Positions 17,847 through 26,944 are shown, numbered from the stretch's first letter. The stretch is DNA of 51,496 bases from Flavobacteriaceae bacterium (GCA_020346245.1 CP070778.1:1628155-1679650); one strand, 5' to 3'. Numbers and translations: made by a program. Notes: generated from the sequence alone by a model not told the origin.

Positions 17847-18257
17847 TTATATTCTGTTTAAATACGACTGTAAAATAAGGGTTGCACTAATTTCATCTAT
17901 TAATTCCTTATTCCGACGCTCCTTCTTCTTAAGCCCAGCCTCAACCATGCTTTGAACAGCCACTTTTGATGTAAATCGTTCATCCTGCCGATTAATAGGA
18001 ATCAATGGAAAAGATTCTTTTAGCTTTTTCAAAAATACCTGAATAGCTGCTTCTGATTCAGATGGCGAATTATCTCGTTGCCTGGGTTCACCTATAACAA
18101 TACAGGCAATTTTTTCTTGTGCAGCATAATCCTGAAGAAATTGTAAAAGATCTTTGGTGTTGACAGTAGTTAAACCGGAAGCAATTAGCTGTAAGTCATC
18201 CGTAACCGCTATCCCAGTCCGCTGTTTACCATAATCTAGTGCAATAATTCTCGCCAA
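17847..18257 (-). CDS. ruvX: Holliday junction resolvase-like protein RuvX (YqgF)
   Basis: 136 aa RNase H-fold protein. The first strand MARIIALDYGKQRTGIAVTD carries the catalytic Asp (D8). The middle has the VIGEP element, and the second half carries the conserved DERFTSKVA and the terminal DEISATLILQSYL acidic site. YqgF/RuvX proteins process Holliday junctions or 16S rRNA precursors, depending on species; both are nuclease functions in the cytosol. It is the first gene of the minus-strand ruvX-def-DUF5606 run and is divergent from dapD across about 100 bp. Confidence 0.93.
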   Translation of the reverse strand: MARIIALDYGKQRTGIAVTDDLQLIASGLTTVNTKDLLQFLQDYAAQEKIACIVIGEPRQRDNSPSESEAAIQVFLKKLKESFPLIPINRQDERFTSKVAVQSMVEAGLKKKERRNKELIDEISATLILQSYLNRI

Positions 18258-18332
18258 ATCAATTTTTTTTGCAAAAATAAGGGATAAATTGTTACGCCTA
18301 TAAAAATTAAAGATTTATTAATAGTTACCCCC

Positions 18333-18340
18333 TATCTTTG
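18333..18340 (+). promoter_or_regulatory. -7 box upstream of dapD
   Basis: TATCTTTG matches the Bacteroidota -7 consensus TAnnTTTG exactly and lies 19 bp before the dapD ATG. No clear TTTG -33 element is found at the right distance (only a T-rich TTTA), so the call rests on the -7 box and position. Confidence 0.45.
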
Positions 18341-18359
18341 CGCAAATTATTCTGTGATT

Positions 18360-19175
18360 ATGAATGTACTCCGAAATATTGTTGAAAAAGCCTGGGACGA
18401 TAGGGAATTGCTTAACGAAGCGAAAACACAAGATGCTATACGAGAGGTAATTCAGTTAATAGATGATGGAAAATTGAGATGTGCAGATCCTGTAAAGGGT
18501 GATTGGCAAATAAATGAATGGGTTAAAAAGGCAGTAGTACTTTACTTCCCAATTCAAAAAATGGAGACACTCGAAGCAGGGATTTTTGAATACCACGATA
18601 AGATTCCCCTAAAGAGAGGTTACCAAATGAAAGGAATACGTGTAGTTCCTCACGCTGTGGCAAGACACGGAGCATACATTTCGAAAGGTACGATCCTGAT
18701 GCCCAGTTATGTGAATATTGGTGCTTATGTAGATGAAGGTACGATGGTTGATACATGGGCCACCGTTGGAAGCTGTGCGCAAATTGGCAAAAATGTTCAT
18801 TTAAGCGGTGGAGTTGGTATTGGAGGAGTTTTAGAACCCCTGCAAGCGGCCCCAGTAATAATTGAAGACAATGCATTTATTGGTAGTAGGTGCATTGTTG
18901 TAGAAGGTGTGAGGGTTCAACAAGAAGCCGTTTTAGGAGCAAATGTTGTATTAACTGCTTCCACTAAAATTATTGATGTTACCGGTGATACCCCTGTTGA
19001 GCGAAAAGGTTTAGTCCCTGCCAGATCTGTAGTAATCCCGGGCAGCTATACCAAAAAATTTCCTGCTGGGGAATATCAGGTTCCTTGTGCTCTGATTATT
19101 GGGGTTCGTAAAGAAAGTACAAACAAAAAAACTTCATTAAACGAAGCATTAAGGGAATATAATGTAGCAGTTTAA
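18360..19175 (+). CDS. dapD: 2,3,4,5-tetrahydropyridine-2,6-dicarboxylate N-succinyltransferase
   Basis: 271 aa left-handed parallel beta-helix (hexapeptide) acyltransferase. It transfers succinyl from succinyl-CoA to tetrahydrodipicolinate in the succinylase branch to meso-diaminopimelate and lysine. The N-terminal helical domain (VEKAWDDRELLNEA, IDDGKLRCADPVKGDW) and hexapeptide repeats (YVNIGAYVDEGTMVDTWATV, GSCAQIGKNVHLSGGVGIGG, EDNAFIGSRCIVVEGVRV) are all typical, as is the C-terminal GEYQVPCALIIG. The start is placed at the ATG at 18360, not the in-frame GTG at 18354, because it gives the normal MNVLRNIVEKAW beginning. It pairs functionally with lysA at 40786. Confidence 0.95.
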   Translation: MNVLRNIVEKAWDDRELLNEAKTQDAIREVIQLIDDGKLRCADPVKGDWQINEWVKKAVVLYFPIQKMETLEAGIFEYHDKIPLKRGYQMKGIRVVPHAVARHGAYISKGTILMPSYVNIGAYVDEGTMVDTWATVGSCAQIGKNVHLSGGVGIGGVLEPLQAAPVIIEDNAFIGSRCIVVEGVRVQQEAVLGANVVLTASTKIIDVTGDTPVERKGLVPARSVVIPGSYTKKFPAGEYQVPCALIIGVRKESTNKKTSLNEALREYNVAV

Positions 19176-19271
19176 TTTTTCCAAAAATATGGTTTTCGAT
19201 AATATTTTCTCTAATTTATAGTTATAACTTTGTTAATAGTTCAGGAAAATTGATTTCATATCATTGAAGAA

Positions 19272-20069
19272 ATGAATAGTACAAAAGAGAAAATATCGGC
19301 TATTATTATTACATATAATGAAATTGGATATATAGAAAAGTGTATCCAATCTATAGATTTTGCAGATGAAATAATTGTGGTTGATTCCTTTAGTACAGAT
19401 GGAACGTATGAATACCTGCTCAATTTAGCACATGTAAAGGTAATTCAACATCCTTTTGACAACTTTACACTACAAAAATCATTTGCCTTGAAACAGGCTT
19501 CCAATGATTGGGTCCTATTTTTAGATGCAGATGAGGTTGTTCCCGAAAATCTTAAAAATGAGATTATTGAAACCCTAAATTCTTCTCCTGAACACGCCGC
19601 TTACTGGTTTTACAGAAAATTTATGTTCCAGAATAAATCCTTGCGGTTTAGTGGCTGGCAAACAGATAAGAACTATCGCTTGTTTAGGAAAAGTAAAGTT
19701 AAATTTTCTGAAGAAAAATTAGTGCATGAGACTTTGGATGTTAACGGATCTTCAGGAATCCTGAGTGCAAAGCTCATTCATTATTGTTACAAAAATTTCA
19801 AGGAATATAAAGATAAAATAATAAGCTATGGCAGATTAAAGGCCAAAGAATCATTTTTCAAAGAGAAGAAATTCAATTATGCCTATATGGTTCTTAAGCC
19901 AAGTTGGAAATTTTTCCATCGATATTTCCTTCGCTTGGGTATACTAGATGGTAAAAAAGGGATTATCATCTGCTATCTCGATGCACTCGGCGTTCTGGAG
20001 CGTTATAGAGAATTGAAAAAATTGGAGACAAAAAATCAACTTGCTTATTATTTGCCTATCCCGGAATAA
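19272..20069 (+). CDS. Glycosyltransferase family 2 (WaaE/KdtX-like)
   Basis: 265 aa GT-A fold transferase close to the WaaE/KdtX group that adds a sugar to the LPS inner core. Motifs: SAIIITYNEIGYIEKCIQSI, the nucleotide-binding DEIIVVDSFSTDGT, the metal-binding DxD element WVLFLDADEVV and the acceptor region FRKSKVKFSEEKLVHETLD. The C-terminal amphipathic segment (KPSWKFFHRYFLRLGILDG) probably lies on the inner membrane. A TAACTTTG -7 box at 19225-19232 lies 39 bp before the start. It begins a run of three plus-strand glycosyltransferase genes, consistent with LPS core or surface glycan assembly. Sugar specificity is not readable. Confidence 0.87.
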   Translation: MNSTKEKISAIIITYNEIGYIEKCIQSIDFADEIIVVDSFSTDGTYEYLLNLAHVKVIQHPFDNFTLQKSFALKQASNDWVLFLDADEVVPENLKNEIIETLNSSPEHAAYWFYRKFMFQNKSLRFSGWQTDKNYRLFRKSKVKFSEEKLVHETLDVNGSSGILSAKLIHYCYKNFKEYKDKIISYGRLKAKESFFKEKKFNYAYMVLKPSWKFFHRYFLRLGILDGKKGIIICYLDALGVLERYRELKKLETKNQLAYYLPIPE

Positions 20070-20373
20070 GTTTTCCACTCATATTCTATCTTGCATGATA
20101 TGGTATAGCTATAATGCTGGCATTACTGACCAATTTCGTTTTTAAGTTATTACCAATTCCCTTTATTTTTATTATTTCTCATGAGGCAATCTACTTTATA
20201 ACCCTACTGGTTTTACAACTTTATAACAGCATATTAAGTATCTGATGAATACTAATTTTGTTGAAGTTAATGCTCTTTAATTTGTTTTAACCCCTCATTA
20301 TTTTGTAAAGCATATTAGGATATGCAAGGCAAAAAACTACATTTGTACTACCAGTAAAAGGAAAAAATCTTAA
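20070..20373. other. 304 bp gap between glycosyltransferase genes
   Basis: No convincing gene. A hydrophobic 43-codon frame runs from the ATG at 20114 to TGA at 20243-20245 (starts MLALLTNFVFKLLPIPFIFI); it could be a small membrane peptide or a decayed fragment but nothing supports translation. TACATTTG at 20338-20345 fits the -7 consensus TAnnTTTG 28 bp upstream of the next gene and is a plausible promoter element, although no -33 box is correctly spaced. Confidence 0.4.
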
Positions 20374-22224
20374 ATGAGTACGGTAAGTGTTATAGTCAGT
20401 ACCTCCAACCAACCCGAATTGTTGGAAAAGGTTCTTTGGGGTTTCAATTGCCAGACATACAAGGATTTTGAAGTAATCATTGCAGATGAAGGGTCGCCAA
20501 ACCCAACAAAAGAATTGGTTGAAAAATTAAAGACCAGGATACCCTTTGAGATAAGTCATGTTTGGCACGAAGATAATAGGTTTCAGAAAGGGGAAATATT
20601 AAATAAGGCCATATTATTATCTAAATCAGATTATATAATTATAACAGAAGGTAACTGTATTCCAAGAGAGGATTTAGTACAGGTTCACTACATGAATAAG
20701 GAACCCCGTACGGTAATTTCTGGAGTCTCTTACTTGTTGCCTTTGAATATATCGGAGACTTTAACACAAAAGGACATAGAAGCGCAAAATTGCTTCAAAG
20801 TCAGCTGGCTTAAGAGTAAAGGAATAAAAAAAATTTCCAAAGGTGCCAGGCGAAACTCGAGAGGAATTATATCAAAAATTCATAACACCTTAACTCCCGC
20901 AAAGCAAAGCTGGAACAGGCACAATTCTTCAGGATGGAAAAAAGATTTACTTAAAGTTATTGATTTTGAAGAGAATAAGGAAGGTCAAGGAGGTCTCACT
21001 GCAGAACATTTTCAAAATCATGGAATAAAACGCAAGCAACTCAGGTATAGTGCAGCCTGTATACATTTAGATCATAGAAGCATTTCTAAAAAAGCAGCAG
21101 TTCTTAAGAAGAATACCGAAAACATGAAATTCCTTGTTATTCAGCAAAAAATGATAGGGGATGTATTGGCAAGTACTATTATTTGTCGTACTCTAAAATA
21201 TTTATTCCCCGAAAGTACGGTGCATCTCGTTGCAAATGAAAATACACTGCCTGTCTTGTATAACAACCCGCATATAGATCATATCATTGTATTTAAAAAG
21301 GAGTTTAGCGAGAATAAAAGGGCCTTTTATTTATTTTTAAGATCAGTTAGAAAACAATCATATGATGTGGTAATAGATGCTTATGGAAAATTGGAAAGCA
21401 ACCTTATTTCAATTTTTGCGCAGGCTAAACGTAAAATTGCTCATTACAGGTGGTATACATCCTGGGTATACACCGATACGGTGATAGAAAGCCACGAAGC
21501 AGATAGCAATAATTCACTTGCCAATAAAATCAGATTACAATTGCTTAATCCAATCGTACCTGAATTCAATGACTATTCTATCTCTCCTAAATTATACCTT
21601 AGTCAGGAAGAAATTGTTCTGGCCAAACAAAAAGTCAGTGCATTAAAAAGGAATTCTGAACAGAAACTAATCATGATAAGTATTTTAGGCAGTAGTGCTT
21701 TAAAAACTTATCCCGCTCCTTATATGTCAAAAGTTGTTGATATAATTTGTTCAAATACTGATGGTATATTACTTTTCAACTATTTACCAAATCAAAAAGA
21801 TGAGGCAAGGGCTATTTATGACCAGTGTAACGAAGTCTCTAAATCAAAAATAAAATTTGACTTTTATGCAACTTCTTTGAGGGAATTTATTCTGATTCTT
21901 TCTCAGTGTGATGTCCTGATTGGTAACGAAGGGGGGGCTGCCAACATGGCCAAAGCACTTAGGATACCTACATTTTGTCTTTTTAGTCCCTATATTGTTA
22001 AAGCGGCCTGGCATGATGGTTCAACCGGATTAAATACAGCTGTTCATCTTAATGATTATCACCCTGAACTATTTGTTAATATGAACAAGAAGAAAATAAA
22101 AAAAATAATAGATTCACTTTACAATTATTTTAAACCTATTCTTTTTGAAGACAAATTATTACTTTTTCTGAATAAGTACTGTAGCAATACTATTCTAGAT
22201 AATTCATTAAATGAGAAGTACTAA
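20374..22224 (+). CDS. GT2-GT9 fusion: degenerate GT2 domain joined to a heptosyltransferase-like domain
   Basis: 616 aa. Residues 1-250 are a GT2 (GT-A) domain of the type with SVIVSTSNQPELLEKVLWGF and HVWHEDNRFQKGEILNKAI. Its active-site motifs are changed: ADEGS where ADDGS is usual, TEGNCIPR (92-98) where DGDCIPR is usual, and GQGGLTAEHF (204-213) where relatives have a GGEDxExxxR motif. Residues 251-616 are a GT9/heptosyltransferase domain (GT-B): it begins exactly at an internal methionine (ATG at 21124) with MKFLVIQQKMIGDVLASTII, and has MISILGSSALKTYP and the nucleotide-sugar site LIGNEGGAANMAKAL. Relatives I know are separate proteins. Likely role: LPS core glycosylation by the GT9 half, with the GT2 half possibly structural. 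The next gene overlaps its 3' end by 14 bp. Confidence 0.82.
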   Translation: MSTVSVIVSTSNQPELLEKVLWGFNCQTYKDFEVIIADEGSPNPTKELVEKLKTRIPFEISHVWHEDNRFQKGEILNKAILLSKSDYIIITEGNCIPREDLVQVHYMNKEPRTVISGVSYLLPLNISETLTQKDIEAQNCFKVSWLKSKGIKKISKGARRNSRGIISKIHNTLTPAKQSWNRHNSSGWKKDLLKVIDFEENKEGQGGLTAEHFQNHGIKRKQLRYSAACIHLDHRSISKKAAVLKKNTENMKFLVIQQKMIGDVLASTIICRTLKYLFPESTVHLVANENTLPVLYNNPHIDHIIVFKKEFSENKRAFYLFLRSVRKQSYDVVIDAYGKLESNLISIFAQAKRKIAHYRWYTSWVYTDTVIESHEADSNNSLANKIRLQLLNPIVPEFNDYSISPKLYLSQEEIVLAKQKVSALKRNSEQKLIMISILGSSALKTYPAPYMSKVVDIICSNTDGILLFNYLPNQKDEARAIYDQCNEVSKSKIKFDFYATSLREFILILSQCDVLIGNEGGAANMAKALRIPTFCLFSPYIVKAAWHDGSTGLNTAVHLNDYHPELFVNMNKKKIKKIIDSLYNYFKPILFEDKLLLFLNKYCSNTILDNSLNEKY

Positions 22225-23149
22225 ACTTGATTTATCGGTAATCATTATAAATTACAATTCCTATGAATTTACAAGGGAGTGCATCCAAAGTGTTTTAGGA
22301 AATACCTCCAGTACAGTTACCTACGAAATTATTATAGTTGATAATGCCTCAAAAAATGACGATTATCTGGCATTGAAGAATTACATTTCTGACCTAGAGC
22401 ATTCTAAAGTAAAGCTATTCAGAAGCAGGATAAATACTGGTTTTGGAGGTGGAAATATGTATGCTGTTCAATTTGCCAATTCGACCTACTATCTTTTTTT
22501 AAACAATGATACTTTGCTAATAAACGATCCCATAAAAATTTGTTACGATTTTATGGAAAAGACCAAGGATGCTGCCTTATGCGGACCCCAAATCTTTAAT
22601 GAACATCAGATAAAAGAGGTTAGTTTTGATCATTTCACTTCTATTGGAAGGGAAGTTTTTGGCAAAAAAATGTTGGAATTTGTATTTCCAAGGACTAAAC
22701 CCAATAGACGAAAGTTGTATACCAGGCCATTATCTGTAGATTATGTAAATGGCAGCTTTATGTTCTTCAGGGCTAAGGATTTTGATTTAGTTGGTGGTTT
22801 TGACACAAATATTTTCCTGTACTTTGAAGAAAGTGATATATGTTATAGGTTAAAGAAGAAAAACAAAAAGACCTATTTTATCCCCTCTGCATCTTATCTT
22901 CATTATCAGGGAAAGAGTATTGAAAACACTTCCTGGAATATTAAAACCAAAATTGAGCTTAAAACTTCCATGTTCTACGTTATAAGAAAGAATTACGGGT
23001 ATATGCACTATCAAATATTGCGAATGATTTTTATTGTTCGCTACGGCCTAGTATCTATAATAAAACCTAAATATTTTAAATTATTCCATCGCATTTTAAT
23101 TGGACTTCCGTTAGGTAAGTCTTTGAAACAAGAGCAACGTATTATCTGA
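22211..23149 (+). CDS. Glycosyltransferase family 2 (rhamnosyltransferase-like)
   Basis: 312 aa GT-A transferase of the WbbL/rhamnosyltransferase-like group. Motifs: SVIIINYNSYEFTRECIQSV, EIIIVDNASKNDD, the family-typical NTGFGGGNMYAVQFA, the DxD-bearing YYLFLNNDTLL, and the acceptor-side GGFDTNIFLYFEESDICYRL followed by FIPSASYLHYQGKS. Here the ED motif is intact (EESDICYR), unlike in the preceding fusion. The C-terminus has a hydrophobic stretch (ILRMIFIVRYGLVSII) suited to membrane association. It overlaps the fusion gene by 14 bp and so is translationally coupled. The donor is probably a deoxysugar or hexose nucleotide; this cannot be settled from sequence. Confidence 0.88.
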   Translation: MRSTKLDLSVIIINYNSYEFTRECIQSVLGNTSSTVTYEIIIVDNASKNDDYLALKNYISDLEHSKVKLFRSRINTGFGGGNMYAVQFANSTYYLFLNNDTLLINDPIKICYDFMEKTKDAALCGPQIFNEHQIKEVSFDHFTSIGREVFGKKMLEFVFPRTKPNRRKLYTRPLSVDYVNGSFMFFRAKDFDLVGGFDTNIFLYFEESDICYRLKKKNKKTYFIPSASYLHYQGKSIENTSWNIKTKIELKTSMFYVIRKNYGYMHYQILRMIFIVRYGLVSIIKPKYFKLFHRILIGLPLGKSLKQEQRII

Positions 23150-23163
23150 CAGATTAAAATTCA

Positions 23164-23727
23164 ATGTTCAAAAAAGAAATTGATAACGCAATTACCATTC
23201 TGAATGAGGGCGGCCTTATTCTATATCCAACAGATACAGTTTGGGGCATTGGTTGCGATGCAACAAACAAGGATGCAATAGAGAAAATATTCAAATTAAA
23301 AAAGAGGTCTGATGAAAAGACAATGATTTGTCTGGTAGCCAATCAGTTTATGCTGGAACAATATGTAGAAAACGTTCCTGAACCTGCTTATGATATCATG
23401 GATCTGTCCGAACGGCCCGTTACTATTATCTATGACAACCCGAGAGGTGTTGCTGTTAATCTAATTGCCGAGGACAATACTCTGGCTATAAGGGTAGCAT
23501 CTGATCAGTTCTGTCAACAATTAATTAAAAAATTCAAAAGACCCATCGTTTCAACTTCTGCAAATATTGCAGGTGAACCGACACCCGGAAGTTTTTCAGA
23601 AATAAGTGAATTGATTTTAAAAGGTGTGGACTATGTGGTAAATTTGAAGCAGAAAAAAACTAACAAATCACCCTCTACTATTATTAAATTGGGTAATGAT
23701 GGAACTGTAAAAATTATCCGAAAATAA
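23164..23727 (+). CDS. L-threonylcarbamoyladenylate synthase (Sua5/YciO/YrdC family)
   Basis: 187 aa single-domain YrdC fold enzyme of the TsaC type. It condenses threonine, bicarbonate and ATP to threonylcarbamoyl-AMP, the first step of the t6A modification of ANN-decoding tRNAs. The KxR-SxN signature is visible: GGLILYPTDTVWGIGCDAT, then KLKKRSDEKTMICLV, and later RPIVSTSANIAGEPTPGSFS. It has no C-terminal Sua5 domain. The start at 23164 lies 14 bp after the glycosyltransferase stop. Its neighbour, the CCA-adding enzyme, also acts on tRNA, which makes a translation role consistent. Some YciO paralogues lack TsaC activity, so the symbol is left open. Confidence 0.9.
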   Translation: MFKKEIDNAITILNEGGLILYPTDTVWGIGCDATNKDAIEKIFKLKKRSDEKTMICLVANQFMLEQYVENVPEPAYDIMDLSERPVTIIYDNPRGVAVNLIAEDNTLAIRVASDQFCQQLIKKFKRPIVSTSANIAGEPTPGSFSEISELILKGVDYVVNLKQKKTNKSPSTIIKLGNDGTVKIIRK

Positions 23728-23803
23728 AACATCGGGGAATTACAACTTTATTATTCCGGATTACCTCCCATCCAGGCAAATCAACTCAGAAGTGATCCAA
23801 ATT

Positions 23804-25228
23804 ATGACACTGACTAATTACAAAAATAGCTTACAGGATTCCATTTTCCAGACTATTGCAGGCTCCGCCAAAGAGCTTTCAATAGACAGTTTTGTAATAG
23901 GTGGTTATGTCAGGGATCTTTTATTGAAAAGGGGTAAATCTAAGGATATAGATATCGTTGCTGTCGGCAGTGGAATAGATCTCGCTAAAAGAGTAGCCAA
24001 TAAACTCAAAGGAAAGCCCAAGGTTTCTGTCTTTAAGAATTTTGGGACCGCGATGATTAAGCATCATGCCTGGGAAATAGAATTTGTAGGTGCCAGAACC
24101 GAAAGTTATACAAGGGATAGCAGAAAACCCGTTGTGGAAGACGGAACACTTTTGGATGACCAGAAAAGACGGGATTTTACCATTAATACGATGGCTATAT
24201 CACTTAATGAAGCAGATTTTGGCCAGCTAATTGATCCATTTAATGGGGTCAGGGATCTAAAAAATAAAATAATTCGAACCCCATTGGATCCCTCAATAAC
24301 TTATTCTGATGATCCTTTGAGGATGATGAGAGCTATTCGGTTTGCTGCCCAGCTTGATTTTAACATCGAATTAAAATCGCTTCAGGCTATTATAGAAAAT
24401 AAAGATCGAATTAAAATAATATCTCAGGAGCGAATCGTTGATGAGCTGCACAAAATTATGGAATGTGATCAGCCATCTATTGGACTGAAACTTTTACATG
24501 CCACCGAATTACTACCCATTTTACTACCAGAATTAACTGCTTTGGAAGGTATTGAAGAAATTGAAGGACAGCGCCATAAAGACAATTTTTGGCATACTCT
24601 TGAAGTTGTAGACAATATTGCCATCACAACAGATAATTTATGGCTGAGATGGGCGGCCTTATTACATGATATAGGCAAGGCCCCTACCAAAAAGTTTGAT
24701 AAAAAAATAGGTTGGACCTTTCACGCGCATGAATTTATTGGTTCCAAAATGGTCTATAAATTATTTAAAAGATTACGTATGCCATTAAACGACAAAATGA
24801 AATTTGTACAGAAAATGGTGCGTATGAGTTCAAGACCAATAATTCTTTCGCAGGATAATGTAACGGATTCAGCAGTTAGGAGATTGTTATTTGACGCAGG
24901 AGAGAATGTCGAGGACCTTATGACCCTTTGTGAAGCAGATATAACTACAAAAAATGCTAAAAAACAGAAAAAGTATAAAAACAATTTTCAGATTGTTAGA
25001 CAAAAAATCATTGAGGTAGAAGAACGTGATCATTTAAGGAATTTTCAACCCCCCATAAGTGGTGAGGTAATAATGAAAACTTTTAATCTTAAACCTTCTA
25101 AAGAAATTGGAATTATTAAAGATGCTATAAAAGAAGCAATTCTGGAGGGCGAGATTCTAAATGAATACAAGCCGGCTTATGACTTTATGATCAAAAAAGG
25201 CCGGGAATTGGGTCTTGAGCAAAAGTAA
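23804..25228 (+). CDS. CCA tRNA nucleotidyltransferase with HD domain
   Basis: 474 aa from the ATG at 23804; the in-frame GTG at 23792 is less likely. It adds or repairs the CCA end of tRNAs (class II nucleotidyltransferase). The N-terminal head shows the catalytic GGYVRDLLLKRGKSKDIDIV with the DxD pair, then RRDFTINTMAISL and the nucleotide-selecting DDPLRMMRAIRFAAQLDF. The central helical part is followed by an HD-type phosphohydrolase domain (ALLHDIGKAPTKKFD). The C-terminal helix contains KPAYDFMIKKGRELGL. The enzyme may also be a poly(A) polymerase in some lineages, but Bacteroidota with a single copy normally use it for CCA addition. Confidence 0.92.
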   Translation: MTLTNYKNSLQDSIFQTIAGSAKELSIDSFVIGGYVRDLLLKRGKSKDIDIVAVGSGIDLAKRVANKLKGKPKVSVFKNFGTAMIKHHAWEIEFVGARTESYTRDSRKPVVEDGTLLDDQKRRDFTINTMAISLNEADFGQLIDPFNGVRDLKNKIIRTPLDPSITYSDDPLRMMRAIRFAAQLDFNIELKSLQAIIENKDRIKIISQERIVDELHKIMECDQPSIGLKLLHATELLPILLPELTALEGIEEIEGQRHKDNFWHTLEVVDNIAITTDNLWLRWAALLHDIGKAPTKKFDKKIGWTFHAHEFIGSKMVYKLFKRLRMPLNDKMKFVQKMVRMSSRPIILSQDNVTDSAVRRLLFDAGENVEDLMTLCEADITTKNAKKQKKYKNNFQIVRQKIIEVEERDHLRNFQPPISGEVIMKTFNLKPSKEIGIIKDAIKEAILEGEILNEYKPAYDFMIKKGRELGLEQK

Positions 25229-25350
25229 AAAGTTAAATTTCCGGAAAAATTGATAAAACTATAGCTAAGGGCTTTGGTTTTATTTGAAGTAATTATATTC
25301 CCAAAACTGATTATTTCTAATAAACACAAAACAAAAGATGTTTTGAAAAT

Positions 25351-26421
25351 ATGAATAGTCTTTTTTGGTTTAAATTTAAAGCTGTTGTGAAAAGGAATTT
25401 TAGAAATACTGCCAAAATTACTTTGGCGCTGGTTTATTTGGTAATCATAGCAGGAGCTGTGGTTCGTATGACGGGCAGCGGAATGGGATGTCCGGATTGG
25501 CCGAAGTGTTTCGGCTATTATATCCCACCAACAGATATATCCCAATTACAATGGCAACCCGAATTTACTTATAAGGCCGGGCAGGTGATTATTCGTGAAG
25601 AATCCCTTTGGGTGGCTAAAACAGATTTCATTACTGAAAATAATTACAATGAAGTGAATTGGGAACCATATCAAAAACATGACTATGCCATTTTTAATGC
25701 GTTTCATACATGGATTGAATTTATTAACAGGATGTTTGGAGCTCTGGCTGGTATAGCCACACTAATTTTGGCCATTGCATCAATTTCATTTTGGCGGGAA
25801 GATAAAAAAGTGACCTTGATTTCCTGGCTTATAGTATTTGGAATGGGTTTTCAGGCATGGTTGGGAGCAACAGTCGTTTACTCTGTTCTTGAACCGGCCA
25901 AAATAACATTACATATGGTTATGGCCCTTATTATTGTAGCCTTGTTGGTCTATCTAATTTATAGATCGGATTCCATTTCTGAAAATAGAAAATATGATAG
26001 AGGAGTTATATTAACCATATGGGTTGCATTAGGTCTCACCATGGTACAAATTATTTTAGGTACACAAGTAAGACAGTTTGTAGATCAGCAAATAGAAATA
26101 TTCGGGGAAAATGCCAAAGATATGTGGCTTGCAAGCCCTTCTTTACAATTTTATATCCATCGATCTTTTTCAATTTTGGTTGTACTGGTTAATCTTTTCA
26201 TAGCATATTCTGTATATCAAAAGAAACTGGGGTATTCAAAGATCAATTGGGTTTTAGGTCTTCTTTTTATTGAGGTAATTACCGGGGTTGTAATGTATTA
26301 TTTCCATTTTCCATTTGCAAGTCAGCCACTGCATTTGATATTGGCAGCATTTCTTTTTGGCATTCAATTCTATTTAGTTTTGGAGGCTTCAAAAGGAATG
26401 ATTAGTCGGAAAACTTTGTAA
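25351..26421 (+). CDS. ctaA: Heme A synthase (COX15/CtaA family)
   Basis: 356 aa polytopic membrane enzyme that oxidises the C8 methyl of heme O to the formyl of heme A for cytochrome oxidase. The first helix leads into the family hallmark GAVVRMTGSGMGCPDWPKCF with a Cys pair (C47, C53) in the periplasmic loop. Heme-ligand histidines sit in helices: FNAFHTWIEFINRM (H119, with the conserved Glu E123), ITLHMVMAL, FYIHRSFSILVVL and PLHLILAAF. There are eight hydrophobic segments arranged as two four-helix bundles. The loop after the hallmark is long, as in other Bacteroidota. It implies an aerobic, aa3-type respiratory chain; no other oxidase genes are in the window. Confidence 0.92.
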   Translation: MNSLFWFKFKAVVKRNFRNTAKITLALVYLVIIAGAVVRMTGSGMGCPDWPKCFGYYIPPTDISQLQWQPEFTYKAGQVIIREESLWVAKTDFITENNYNEVNWEPYQKHDYAIFNAFHTWIEFINRMFGALAGIATLILAIASISFWREDKKVTLISWLIVFGMGFQAWLGATVVYSVLEPAKITLHMVMALIIVALLVYLIYRSDSISENRKYDRGVILTIWVALGLTMVQIILGTQVRQFVDQQIEIFGENAKDMWLASPSLQFYIHRSFSILVVLVNLFIAYSVYQKKLGYSKINWVLGLLFIEVITGVVMYYFHFPFASQPLHLILAAFLFGIQFYLVLEASKGMISRKTL

Positions 26422-26449
26422 CTTTGCCCTTACTCATAAATTGGAGTTA

Positions 26450-26944
26450 ATGATTTATAAAATCAGGATAATCCTGGATACACAAGAAGATATCTTTAGG
26501 GATATAGAAATAGAACAAAATTCTACCCTTGAAGATTTTCATAACACGATTACTCAGGCCTTTGGTTTTTTAGGCAATGAGATGGCCTCTTTTTATACCT
26601 GTGATGAACTATGGAACCAGGATGAAGAAATTCCTCTTTTTGATACCAGTGAAAATGGTTCTGGTGTTCGTCTGATGAACGAAATTTCGTTGGAAGATAT
26701 CCTGACTGAAGAAGCCCCTAAGCTTATTTATGTATATGATTTTTTAAGTATGTGGACATTCTTTGTTGAATTGGCAGATATTGTAGAAAAAGAAGATGGC
26801 CGGCACTATCCAAATGTTATATTCAGTTTTGGTGAATTGCCAGATGCTCCACCAGAAAAGAAATTTGAATCCGACCCTTCCTTTGATTTTGATGAACCCT
26901 TAGAAAACTATGATGATTTGGATTTTGATGAGAATTGGAATTAA
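26450..26944 (+). CDS. pRiA4b ORF-3-like / IS1096 passenger-like acidic protein
   Basis: 164 aa from the ATG at 26450; the TTG at 26441 is in frame but not needed. It has the fold of the plasmid pRiA4b ORF-3 family: IYKIRIILDTQEDIFRDIEI, TLEDFHNTITQAFGFLGNEM, FYTCDELWNQDEEIPLFD, then LIYVYDFLSMWTFFVELADI. The C-terminus is very acidic (DEPLENYDDLDFDENWN). The family is named from mobile elements, but there is no transposase here and chromosomal copies like this one are common in flavobacteria. Function unknown. A TAACTTTG -7 box at 26419-26426 overlaps the ctaA stop codon and lies 23 bp upstream, so the gene may have its own promoter. Confidence 0.8.
   Translation: MIYKIRIILDTQEDIFRDIEIEQNSTLEDFHNTITQAFGFLGNEMASFYTCDELWNQDEEIPLFDTSENGSGVRLMNEISLEDILTEEAPKLIYVYDFLSMWTFFVELADIVEKEDGRHYPNVIFSFGELPDAPPEKKFESDPSFDFDEPLENYDDLDFDENWN

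Noticed and set aside
26450..26944. Mobile element, suggested by the pRiA4b ORF-3 / IS1096 passenger family name
   Set aside because: No transposase, terminal inverted repeats or target-site duplication around it; the gene sits in ordinary chromosomal context.
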